This document shows positions 1 to 6,115 of a stretch of 8,829 nt of DNA, piece by piece. The position numbers and the translations under genes are program-made. The stretch is from Sphingomonas paucimobilis (lineage in GTDB: Bacteria; Pseudomonadota; Alphaproteobacteria; Sphingomonadales; Sphingomonadaceae). Numbering within the stretch: position 1 is the first letter of the stretch; each line of letters opens with the position of its first letter. The notes under the pieces are model-generated. The model was not told where the DNA came from. It made no database searches and worked only from the letters and a program-made list of their open reading frames with translations. The DNA is taken from positions 1-8,829 of the forward strand of contig CAMAQU010000058.1 in the NCBI GenBank assembly GCA_945860425.1. The letters are read 5' to 3'.

Positions 1-72
1 ATGGGTCGTGTCCGCGATCTCGCCAAAGGCAGCTGTCAGGCCTGGATGGAAAAGAACGGGTGGGCGGCATAA
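1..72 (+). CDS. glyQ: Glycyl-tRNA synthetase alpha subunit, C-terminal end (partial)
   Basis: Frame 1 is open from the first base and ends at TAA 70-72. It encodes 23 residues with the pattern GRVRDLAK followed by a short polar tail. This resembles the extreme C-terminus of bacterial GlyQ, where a GRVR-LAK helix precedes the end of the protein. The placement one base upstream of glyS is the usual glyQ-glyS order, and the two subunits form the alpha2beta2 enzyme that charges tRNA-Gly. The catalytic class II core of the alpha subunit lies outside the window. The identification rests on this short tail plus context, so the product is likely but not provable from the tail alone. Confidence 0.8.
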   Translation: MGRVRDLAKGSCQAWMEKNGWAA

Positions 73-73
73 C

Positions 74-2176
74 ATGACGGACTTCCTGCTTGAACTTTTG
101 TCCGAAGAAATTCCGGCCCGCATGCAAGACAAAGCGCGGGAGGATCTGGCGCGTCTGTTTTCGGCGGAATTGGAACGTGCCGGGCTGACACCGGGTAAGA
201 TCACGACCTATGCTACACCGCGTAGATTGTCATTGATAATCAATGATTTGCCAATTGAAACTCAGGCAGTTCGTGAAGAAACCAAGGGGCCAAAACTTGG
301 CGCGCCACCACAGGCGTTGGAGGGCTTTCTGCGCAAAACCGGGCTGACGCAGGATCAGTTGGAAGAGCGCGACGGCATCTATTTTGCAATTGTCGAAAAG
401 CCGGGCCGCAAGACGGCAGATGTGATTGCCGAAGCCATTCCAGCGATCATCCGCGCTTTCCCCTGGCCCAAGTCTCAACGCTGGGGCGCGGCGTCGCGCT
501 CGACCAACAGCCTGCGCTGGGTGCGCCCGTTGCAAGGCATTATTGCGCTGCTGGGGGATGACCTCGTCCCGTGTGAAATTGATGGACTGAAAAGCGGCGC
601 GACGACCTTTGGCCATCGCTTCCACCACAAGGGACCAGTCACCATCACCAATGCTGGTGATTATGCAACGAAACTGCGCGCGGCTCATGTCATTTTGGAT
701 CAGGACGAGCGCCGGGCGATCATCCGGGATGGCGCGCAAAAGGCGGCTGCCTCGGGGGGCCTGACGCTGGTTCCCGATGAAGGGCTGGTGATCGAAAATG
801 CGGGCCTAACCGAATGGCCCGTGCCGCTGCTCGGCCGCTTTGACCCCGATTTCCTGACCGTTCCGCAAGAAGTCATTCAGCTGACGGCGCGCGTGAACCA
901 GAAATATTTCATCTGCCGCGATGCCTCAGGCAAGCTGGCCAATGCCTTTGTCTGCACCGCCAATATCGCCGCGCATGATGGCGGGGCGTCGATCATCGCA
1001 GGCAATGAGAAGGTGCTGGCCGCGCGTCTATCGGATGCGCGCTTCTTCTATGAAACGGATTTGAAGGTCCCGCTCGAACAGCAGGCGGAAAAGCTGAAGG
1101 ACATTGTCTTCCACGAAAAGCTGGGGACTGTGGCGGACCGCGTGGAGCGCATTGCGAAACTGGCGCGCTGGCTTGTCACATCAGGCGTCATTCCCGCGAA
1201 GGCGGGAATCCAAAATCACGCCACCGCCGAAATCGCAGCCCGTTCATCATCCGAGGAGCCGATGGATTCCCGCCTTCGCGGGAATGACGAAGATGGTGAA
1301 GTTTTGGCCAATCTCGTCGAACGCGCCGCACGGTTGTGCAAGGCCGATCTTGTAACGGGCATGGTCGGAGAATTCCCAGAACTTCAAGGGCTTATGGGTG
1401 GTTATTACGCAACTGCTCAAGGTGAGGACGCGCAAGTCGCTGCGGCCATTCGGGATCATTACAAGCCAGTCGGGCAGGGCGATGAGGTACCGTCAGCACC
1501 AATCACCTTGGCTGTCAGTTTGGCCGAAAAGCTGGATACGCTAACGCAGTTTTTTGGCGCGGACATGCAACCAACGGGATCAAAAGATCCCTTTGCCCTG
1601 CGGCGCGCGGCGCTAGCCGTCATCCGATTGCTGGTTGAAAATGGCATTCGCTACCCCATTGCTGAGACGGATGGCTTGCTCGACTTTTTTGTAGATCGCC
1701 TGAAGGTCCAACAACGTGAGGCGGGGGTTCGTCATGACCTCATTGATGCCGTCATCGCGCTGGGTGGGGAGGATGATCTGGTCCGCCTATTGGCACGGGT
1801 GACGGCTCTTCAATCCTTCGTCACGACCGAAGATGGTACCAATCTGCTCGCCGCCTATAAGCGGGCAGCAAATATCCTTAAGGCAGCACAAGATGCGGCT
1901 CCAGCCTTCTCTGGGTCGACCCTGCTGCCTGCAGAAGCTGACTTGCTCGCCGCTCTGGATGCAGCGGAACCCAAGGCCGCGTCTGCCGTTGAGAGCGAAC
2001 AGTTCGAAGCGGCGATGGCAGCCTTGGCCTCGCTGCGCGCGCCGATTGATGCCTTTTTTGAAGGCGTCATGGTGAATGATGAAGACCCTGCAAAACGGGC
2101 CTTCCGACTTGGCTTGCTGGCCCGGTTCCGTGATGCGGTGCATCGGGTTGCTGATTTTTCGAAAATTGAAGGGTGA
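74..2176 (+). CDS. glyS: Glycyl-tRNA synthetase beta subunit, carrying an in-frame palindromic-element insertion
   Basis: This 700-residue protein is the beta subunit of the bacterial alpha2beta2 glycyl-tRNA synthetase, a cytoplasmic enzyme; the beta chain supplies tRNA recognition. The family start FLLELLSEEIPARMQ is present. KLGTVADRVERIAKLARWL (about 350-366), CKADLVTGMVGEFPELQG and DPFALRRAAL (505-514) follow, covering the tRNA_synt_2f region. The C-terminal DALR-type anticodon-binding region has AYKRAANIL near 593 and FFEGVMVND near 663. ATG 74 is chosen because it begins the conserved N-terminus and lies one base after the glyQ stop; the open frame extends upstream to base 8 only through glyQ. 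No strong Shine-Dalgarno is seen, so coupling to glyQ is likely. Residues about 372-406 are not family sequence: they come from the repeat at 1186-1289, which keeps the frame and adds roughly 35 residues. All recognisable blocks on both sides are intact, so I infer a functional protein. Confidence 0.96.
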   Translation: MTDFLLELLSEEIPARMQDKAREDLARLFSAELERAGLTPGKITTYATPRRLSLIINDLPIETQAVREETKGPKLGAPPQALEGFLRKTGLTQDQLEERDGIYFAIVEKPGRKTADVIAEAIPAIIRAFPWPKSQRWGAASRSTNSLRWVRPLQGIIALLGDDLVPCEIDGLKSGATTFGHRFHHKGPVTITNAGDYATKLRAAHVILDQDERRAIIRDGAQKAAASGGLTLVPDEGLVIENAGLTEWPVPLLGRFDPDFLTVPQEVIQLTARVNQKYFICRDASGKLANAFVCTANIAAHDGGASIIAGNEKVLAARLSDARFFYETDLKVPLEQQAEKLKDIVFHEKLGTVADRVERIAKLARWLVTSGVIPAKAGIQNHATAEIAARSSSEEPMDSRLRGNDEDGEVLANLVERAARLCKADLVTGMVGEFPELQGLMGGYYATAQGEDAQVAAAIRDHYKPVGQGDEVPSAPITLAVSLAEKLDTLTQFFGADMQPTGSKDPFALRRAALAVIRLLVENGIRYPIAETDGLLDFFVDRLKVQQREAGVRHDLIDAVIALGGEDDLVRLLARVTALQSFVTTEDGTNLLAAYKRAANILKAAQDAAPAFSGSTLLPAEADLLAALDAAEPKAASAVESEQFEAAMAALASLRAPIDAFFEGVMVNDEDPAKRAFRLGLLARFRDAVHRVADFSKIEG
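1186..1289. repeat. Dispersed REP/BIME-like palindromic element inserted within glyS
   Basis: Two 27-bp arms, 1186-1212 and 1263-1289, are exact reverse complements and enclose a 50-bp spacer. Each arm contains its own smaller palindrome, ATTCCCGC-GAAG-GCGGGAAT on the left and ATTCCCGC-CTTC-GCGGGAAT on the right, with 8-bp stems and 4-nt loops. Arms of this type (GTCATTCCCGCGAAGGCGGG) are familiar as small non-autonomous repeats scattered through many proteobacterial genomes. They are recognisable in translation as VIPAKAGIQ, FPRRRESK or WIPAFAGMT depending on frame, and the first two and the last can all be read here in the two open plus-strand frames. No target-site duplication is obvious. 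The total of 104 bp is not a multiple of three, so one extra base (for example G1185) must have been gained, or two lost, to keep glyS in frame. What moved it is unknown; REP-type elements are often linked to RAYT transposases, and none is in the window. Confidence 0.9.
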
Positions 2177-2216
2177 TCTGGCGGCCCGCATGATAGCGGC
2201 CTGTGCTGACCCAAAT

Positions 2217-2221
2217 GGAGG
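2217..2221 (+). promoter_or_regulatory. Ribosome binding site of ppdK
   Basis: GGAGG stands four bases before ATG 2226. It decides between that start and the in-frame upstream candidates at 2076 (inside glyS) and 2190, neither of which begins the conserved protein. Confidence 0.7.
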
Positions 2222-2225
2222 ACGC

Positions 2226-4883
2226 ATGACTCAGTTTGTCTACCGCTTTGGCGGGGGTGTTTCGGACGGAGACGCGCGGACTCGCAGCAACAAGAATCTG
2301 TTGGGCGGCAAGGGTGCCAATCTGGATGGCATGGCCGCAATCGGCCTGCCTGTGCCGCCGGGCTTTACGATCACGACCGAGATGTGCGCGCTTTATTATG
2401 CGCAAGGGCAGAGCTTTCCTGACAACGTCCGGGCGGAAGTGGCGCAGGGTGTTGTGCATATTGAGGCGGTCACGGGGAAACGCTTTGGCGATCCGGCCAA
2501 TCCGTTGCTGGTGTCGGTGCGGTCGGGCGCGCGTGTCTCCATGCCGGGCATGATGGATACTGTCCTCAACCTCGGCTTGAACGATGCAACTGTTGCGGGT
2601 TTGGCGGAGATTTCGGGCGATGCGCGCTTTGCTTGGGATAGCTACCGCCGCTTCATCCAAATGTATTCCGATGTTGTCCTTGGCCTTGATCATGGGTCGT
2701 TTGAGGAAGCCTTGGAAATCGCGAAGGAGGATCGTGGTATCTTCCTCGATACCGAAATGGCGGCGGAAGATTGGCAGGCGCTGGTCGCGGACTTTAAAGG
2801 TCTCGTCGAAAAACAATGGGGCAAGCCCTTTCCGCAGGATGTGCAGGATCAGCTTTGGGGCGCGGTGGGCGCTGTCTTTGGCTCTTGGGAGTCGGAACGC
2901 GCCAAAGTCTATCGCCGCCTCAATGCGATCCCTGGGGATTGGGGGACGGCTGTCAACGTGCAGGCCATGGTCTTTGGCAATATGGGCGATACATCGGCAA
3001 CGGGCGTTGCCTTCACGCGCGATCCTGCCACCGGCGAGAATGCCTATTATGGCGAATTCCTAATCAATGCGCAGGGTGAGGATGTGGTCGCGGGCATTCG
3101 CACGCCACAATATCTGACCAAGGCCGCCCGCGAACGGGCCAATGCCAAGCCGCTCTCGATGGAAGAGGCGATGCCCGACGTTTATGGCGAGCTGGCCAAT
3201 GTCTTCCACATTCTCGAAACCCATTATCGGGATATGCAGGACATTGAATTTACGGTGGAGCGTGGCACGCTCTGGATGCTTCAGACGCGATCCGGCAAGC
3301 GCACGGCAAAGGCTGCACTCAAAATCGCGGTGGATATGGCCAATGACGGGCTGATCACCCGCGACGAAGCCATTTTGCGGGTAGAACCCGGTGCGCTTGA
3401 TCAGCTGCTCCACCCTACGCTTGATCCGAAGGCGAAACGCGATGTGCTCACCAAAGGGCTGCCCGCCTCTCCGGGGGCGGCCTCTGGCAAGATCGTGTTC
3501 GATGCCGAAAGCGCGGAAAAGGCGGCGGCCGATGGGCAGAGCGTCATTTTGGTGCGCGTTGAGACAAGCCCGGAAGATATTCATGGCATGCACGCGGCCA
3601 AGGGCATTTTGACGGCGCGCGGCGGGATGACCAGCCATGCCGCGGTTGTCGCGCGCGGCATGGGTCGTCCCTGCGTCTCTGGTGCGGGCGGGATTGTGAT
3701 TGATGGCAAGGCAAAGCTGCTGCGCGTCGGCAGCCGTGAACTGCAGGAAGGGGATATCCTCACGCTCGACGGAGCAACGGGCGAGGTGATGGCCGGAGCG
3801 GTTGATACTGTTCAGCCAGAATTGGCGGGCGATTTTGGTACCTTAATGGCTTGGGCAGATGACGTGCGCCGCATGAAGGTGCGCACCAATGCCGAAACAC
3901 CGCATGATGCGCAGACCGCGCGGGACTTTGGCGCAGAGGGCATTGGCCTGTGCCGCACCGAGCATATGTTCTTTGATGCGGCGCGGATCACCGCCGTGCG
4001 TCAGATGATCCTTGCCGAAGATGAAGCGGGGCGGCGTGTGGCACTCGCCAAGCTGCTCCCCGAACAGCGCGAAGATTTCCGCCAGATTTTTGAAGTGATG
4101 GCCGGGCTCCCCGTGACCATCCGGTTGCTCGATCCGCCGCTGCATGAATTTTTGCCGCATGAGGAAAGCGAATTTGCCGAAGTCGCCGAGGCGGCGGGTG
4201 TTGACGCAGAAAAGCTGAAACGCCGGGCGGCAGAACTCGTTGAATTCAACCCCATGCTGGGGCATCGCGGCTGTCGCTTGGGCGTCACCTATCCCGAAAT
4301 TTATGAAATGCAGGCCCGCGCCATTTTTGAGGCCGCCTGCGCGCTGGATGTGGCCCCCGTTCCCGAAATCATGATCCCGCTGGTCGCGACCAAGCGCGAG
4401 CTGGAATTGATGAAGGATGTGGTGGATCGCACGGCAGAGGCCGTTTTTGTCGAACAGGGCAAGCGCATCGATTATCTGGTCGGGACGATGATTGAGCTGC
4501 CGCGCGCCGCCCTTAAGGCGGGCGAAATAGCGCAGGTCGGCGCATTTTTCAGCTTTGGGACCAATGATCTGACACAAACGACGCTCGGCGTGTCGCGCGA
4601 TGATGCCAGCCGCTTCCTGACGACCTATGTCGATAAGGGCATTTACCCGCAGGATCCCTTTGTCAGCCTGGATGTCGAAGGCGTTGGCGAATTGATTTCG
4701 CTTGCGGTGGAACGCGGGCGGGCGACGCGGCCGGATATCAAGCTCGGCATTTGCGGCGAACATGGCGGCGACCCAAAGTCGATTGCCTTTTGTGAGACAA
4801 CCGGGCTCGATTACGTCTCAGCCTCTCCCTATCGCGTGCCGATTGCGCGCTTGGCCGCAGCGCAGGCGGCCCTTCAGCGGTAA
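2226..4883 (+). CDS. ppdK: Pyruvate, phosphate dikinase
   Basis: This 885-residue cytoplasmic enzyme interconverts pyruvate + ATP + Pi and PEP + AMP + PPi, serving gluconeogenesis or PPi-linked glycolysis. The length fits the family. The N-terminal ATP-grasp part (about 1-350) has NLLGGKGANL, SVRSGARVSMPGMMDTVLNL and FGNMGDTSATGVAFTRDPATG (from 250). The swivelling phosphohistidine domain carries GGMTSHAAVVARGMG, with His471 as the phosphorylated residue and Thr469 at the site that the DUF299 regulatory kinase/phosphorylase modifies in this family. The C-terminal TIM barrel has LCRTEHMFF (Arg577), Arg633 in TIRLLDPP, Glu757 in MIELPRAAL, Asn780 in FGTNDLTQTTLG, and Cys843 in LGICGEHGGDP. These match the Clostridium symbiosum residues His455, Arg561, Arg617, Glu745, Asn768 and Cys831 with constant offsets of 16 and then 12. 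The gene starts 49 bp after glyS, with no clear terminator between them, so cotranscription is plausible. No damage is seen. Confidence 0.97.
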   Translation: MTQFVYRFGGGVSDGDARTRSNKNLLGGKGANLDGMAAIGLPVPPGFTITTEMCALYYAQGQSFPDNVRAEVAQGVVHIEAVTGKRFGDPANPLLVSVRSGARVSMPGMMDTVLNLGLNDATVAGLAEISGDARFAWDSYRRFIQMYSDVVLGLDHGSFEEALEIAKEDRGIFLDTEMAAEDWQALVADFKGLVEKQWGKPFPQDVQDQLWGAVGAVFGSWESERAKVYRRLNAIPGDWGTAVNVQAMVFGNMGDTSATGVAFTRDPATGENAYYGEFLINAQGEDVVAGIRTPQYLTKAARERANAKPLSMEEAMPDVYGELANVFHILETHYRDMQDIEFTVERGTLWMLQTRSGKRTAKAALKIAVDMANDGLITRDEAILRVEPGALDQLLHPTLDPKAKRDVLTKGLPASPGAASGKIVFDAESAEKAAADGQSVILVRVETSPEDIHGMHAAKGILTARGGMTSHAAVVARGMGRPCVSGAGGIVIDGKAKLLRVGSRELQEGDILTLDGATGEVMAGAVDTVQPELAGDFGTLMAWADDVRRMKVRTNAETPHDAQTARDFGAEGIGLCRTEHMFFDAARITAVRQMILAEDEAGRRVALAKLLPEQREDFRQIFEVMAGLPVTIRLLDPPLHEFLPHEESEFAEVAEAAGVDAEKLKRRAAELVEFNPMLGHRGCRLGVTYPEIYEMQARAIFEAACALDVAPVPEIMIPLVATKRELELMKDVVDRTAEAVFVEQGKRIDYLVGTMIELPRAALKAGEIAQVGAFFSFGTNDLTQTTLGVSRDDASRFLTTYVDKGIYPQDPFVSLDVEGVGELISLAVERGRATRPDIKLGICGEHGGDPKSIAFCETTGLDYVSASPYRVPIARLAAAQAALQR

Positions 4884-4895
4884 CGCGCATTTACC

Positions 4896-4940
4896 TCTTT
4901 CTTTGCACGATGCAGCGGGTTAGCCTGTTGCAAAGAGAGA
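4896..4940 (+). other. Imperfect 12-bp hairpin between ppdK and the DUF1214 gene
   Basis: Arms 4896-4907 and 4929-4940 pair over 12 positions, with eight continuous Watson-Crick pairs (TCTTTGCA with TGCAAAGA), then one G-U pair and three more pairs, around a 21-nt loop. No U-run follows; instead the Shine-Dalgarno of the next gene begins at 4941, directly after the stem. It could be a weak ppdK terminator, an mRNA end-stabilising structure, or a control on initiation of the downstream pair. With a long loop and one wobble, chance is also possible. Confidence 0.35.
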
Positions 4941-4946
4941 AGGAGG
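4941..4946 (+). promoter_or_regulatory. Ribosome binding site of the DUF1214 gene
   Basis: AGGAGG lies seven bases before ATG 4954. It favours that ATG over the in-frame GTG at 4948, which is only one base beyond the motif. Confidence 0.7.
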
Positions 4947-4953
4947 GGTGCCG

Positions 4954-5532
4954 ATGAAGGCCGGCTATCGATATGGATTGGGGGCCATTTTGGGTCTTGC
5001 TCTGGGGGCGGGCGCTGCATGGCATGCGACTGGAAAGGGCTTTGCCGATGGCGATGTGCGCAATGGCGTTTGGTCGACATCCCTAAATTACGGCACGAAC
5101 AGCACAGACACCCTGACGCGGGCGGCTGTTGCCCGTCGTGGTCTTCTTGCCCTACCTAAGACGGAAACCCTCTATTGGGCCGCAACACGCGATAGCAGCG
5201 GCGCACCTCTGGATGGGTCTTGCACCTACCGGATGACCGGAAAGGCGCTCGACAGCCGCTGGTGGAGCGTCACCTTTTACGACAAAGCGGGCTATCTCGT
5301 CGCCAATAAGGCCAATATCTGGTCGTTTAGTGGGGCGTCTTTGACGCCGGCGGAACAATCCGGCTGGCAGGTGACGATCGGCCCCAATAAGCCGGAAAGC
5401 GGCCATTGGTTGCCGAGCGCACCGGGACAGGGCTTTGAGCTGACCTTGCGCATGTATAATCCAGGTGCCGCCTTTATGAAGGAACCTTCTGCCGCAGAGC
5501 TGCCCCGCTTGGTGAAGGAGGCCTGCGCATGA
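4954..5532 (+). CDS. DUF1214 domain-containing protein, membrane-anchored
   Basis: This 192-residue protein has the DUF1214 fold signature: KTETLYWAATRDSSGAPLDG (69-88), then RWWSVTFYDKAGYLVANKANIWSFSGASL (102-130), and a C-terminal LTLRMYNPG block (164-171). Larger relatives join DUF1254 and DUF1214 in one chain; here DUF1214 is a separate short protein. Residues about 8-26 form a glycine/alanine-rich hydrophobic segment after a positive start (K2, R6), so it is either an uncleaved signal anchor or a signal peptide, and the rest should be periplasmic. The only cysteines are Cys90 and Cys191, the latter one residue from the end, a layout that could form one disulfide. The stop overlaps the start of the DUF1254 gene (ATGA), so the two are translationally coupled. 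The family has no established biochemical activity and none is claimed. The domain call is firm and the role unknown. Confidence 0.9.
   Translation: MKAGYRYGLGAILGLALGAGAAWHATGKGFADGDVRNGVWSTSLNYGTNSTDTLTRAAVARRGLLALPKTETLYWAATRDSSGAPLDGSCTYRMTGKALDSRWWSVTFYDKAGYLVANKANIWSFSGASLTPAEQSGWQVTIGPNKPESGHWLPSAPGQGFELTLRMYNPGAAFMKEPSAAELPRLVKEACA
5515..5521 (+). promoter_or_regulatory. Ribosome binding site of the DUF1254 gene inside the DUF1214 coding end
   Basis: AAGGAGG lies seven bases before ATG 5529 and is embedded in the last codons of the preceding gene. With the ATGA stop/start overlap this indicates strong coupled translation of the pair. Confidence 0.75.
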
Positions 5533-6047
5533 AACAGTGGATTGGTCCAGCAGCGCTTGCGCTGATTGCCGCAGCGGGCGGATATTATGGCGGATTGGCG
5601 CTATCGACCTATGGCCTGATGGAAGCGGCCATTCGCCGGATTGCTGGCGATACCGGCCTAAATGCCATGCGTTATGGCGAGCTGCCCACGCCGGAAAACC
5701 AGCCTGTGGTGCGGCCAAGCCCGGATCTCGCTTATTCATCCTGCCCTTATGATCTGTCCAAAGGGCCTGTTTTGATTTCGATCACACCCGCACCGGGCCG
5801 CTATTCATCGCTCAGCGTTTTTGATGCGCGCACCGATGTGGTGTTCGTCCGCAATGATATGGATGCAGGCGGAAAGCCCTTTCAAATTGCGTTGGCGCGT
5901 CGGGGCCAAAAGGTCCCAGCCGGGGTGGAGACCGTGCGCGTCGATTATGATCGCGGGATCGCACTTGTGCGTCTGCTGTTGAAAACACCCTCTGATATCA
6001 AGGATTTGGATGGTGTTCGTCGGCAGTCCACTTGCAAGCCGATTTAA
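5529..6047 (+). CDS. DUF1254 domain-containing protein, membrane-anchored
   Basis: This 172-residue protein matches the short alphaproteobacterial DUF1254 form: YSSCPYDLSKGPVLISI (69-85), PGRYSSLSVFDARTDVVFVRND (89-110), and the end block VRLLLKTPSDIKDLDGVRR (147-165). Residues about 5-29 are hydrophobic after K2, consistent with a signal anchor that places the domain in the periplasm. It contains exactly two cysteines, Cys72 and Cys169, the second close to the C-terminus as in its partner, so a single disulfide is plausible. Its start overlaps the DUF1214 stop by ATGA. In fused relatives DUF1254 precedes DUF1214, so the gene order here is the reverse of the domain order. The two products probably form a complex that replaces the fused protein; this is inference. 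Biochemical function is not known for the family. Confidence 0.9.
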   Translation: MKQWIGPAALALIAAAGGYYGGLALSTYGLMEAAIRRIAGDTGLNAMRYGELPTPENQPVVRPSPDLAYSSCPYDLSKGPVLISITPAPGRYSSLSVFDARTDVVFVRNDMDAGGKPFQIALARRGQKVPAGVETVRVDYDRGIALVRLLLKTPSDIKDLDGVRRQSTCKPI

Positions 6048-6062
6048 GGGCTTTGGTGTAAC

Positions 6063-6097
6063 CTGATCCAAGCGGCAGGCTTGACCGCTTGGATCAG
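6063..6097 (+). terminator. Perfect 13-bp hairpin after the DUF1254 gene, possible terminator
   Basis: CTGATCCAAGCGG (6063-6075) and CCGCTTGGATCAG (6085-6097) are exact reverse complements around a 9-nt loop. It sits 15 bp after the DUF1254 stop and 18 bp before the ATG of the oxidoreductase gene. Position and stability fit a transcription end or an mRNA 3'-protecting stem, but no U-tract follows on the plus strand, so it does not meet the standard intrinsic-terminator pattern. A role in controlling the downstream gene, or an operator palindrome, are alternatives. Confidence 0.5.
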
Positions 6098-6115
6098 CAT
6101 CGCCACTGCCGGGCG

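Noticed and set aside
1186..1289. Two repeated arms separated by a 50-bp spacer as a mini CRISPR array
   Set aside because: The arms are inverted, not direct, and each is itself palindromic. There is only one spacer, it lies within a coding frame, and no cas genes are nearby.
1104..1355. An 83-codon plus-strand frame inside glyS with FPRRRESK and WIPAFAGMT
   Set aside because: These are other-frame translations of the palindromic element and flanking glyS; no ribosome site or protein-like sequence outside it.
2076..2225. A longer ppdK start at 2076 or 2190
   Set aside because: The added residues come from out-of-frame glyS and the intergenic gap. The family N-terminus starts at 2226 with GGAGG just upstream.
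2067..2816. A 249-codon open frame on the minus strand across the glyS-ppdK junction
   Set aside because: It is opposite two conserved genes, and its translation is rich in Arg, His and Gln as expected for an antisense shadow.
3843..4763. A 306-codon open frame on the minus strand within ppdK
   Set aside because: Its product has no recognisable domain and it lies wholly opposite the strongly conserved C-terminal barrel of ppdK; it is a codon-bias shadow.
4874..5080. A short minus-strand frame across the gap between ppdK and the DUF1214 gene
   Set aside because: It has no recognisable motif, covers the hairpin and the start of a well-supported gene on the other strand, and has no convincing ribosome site.
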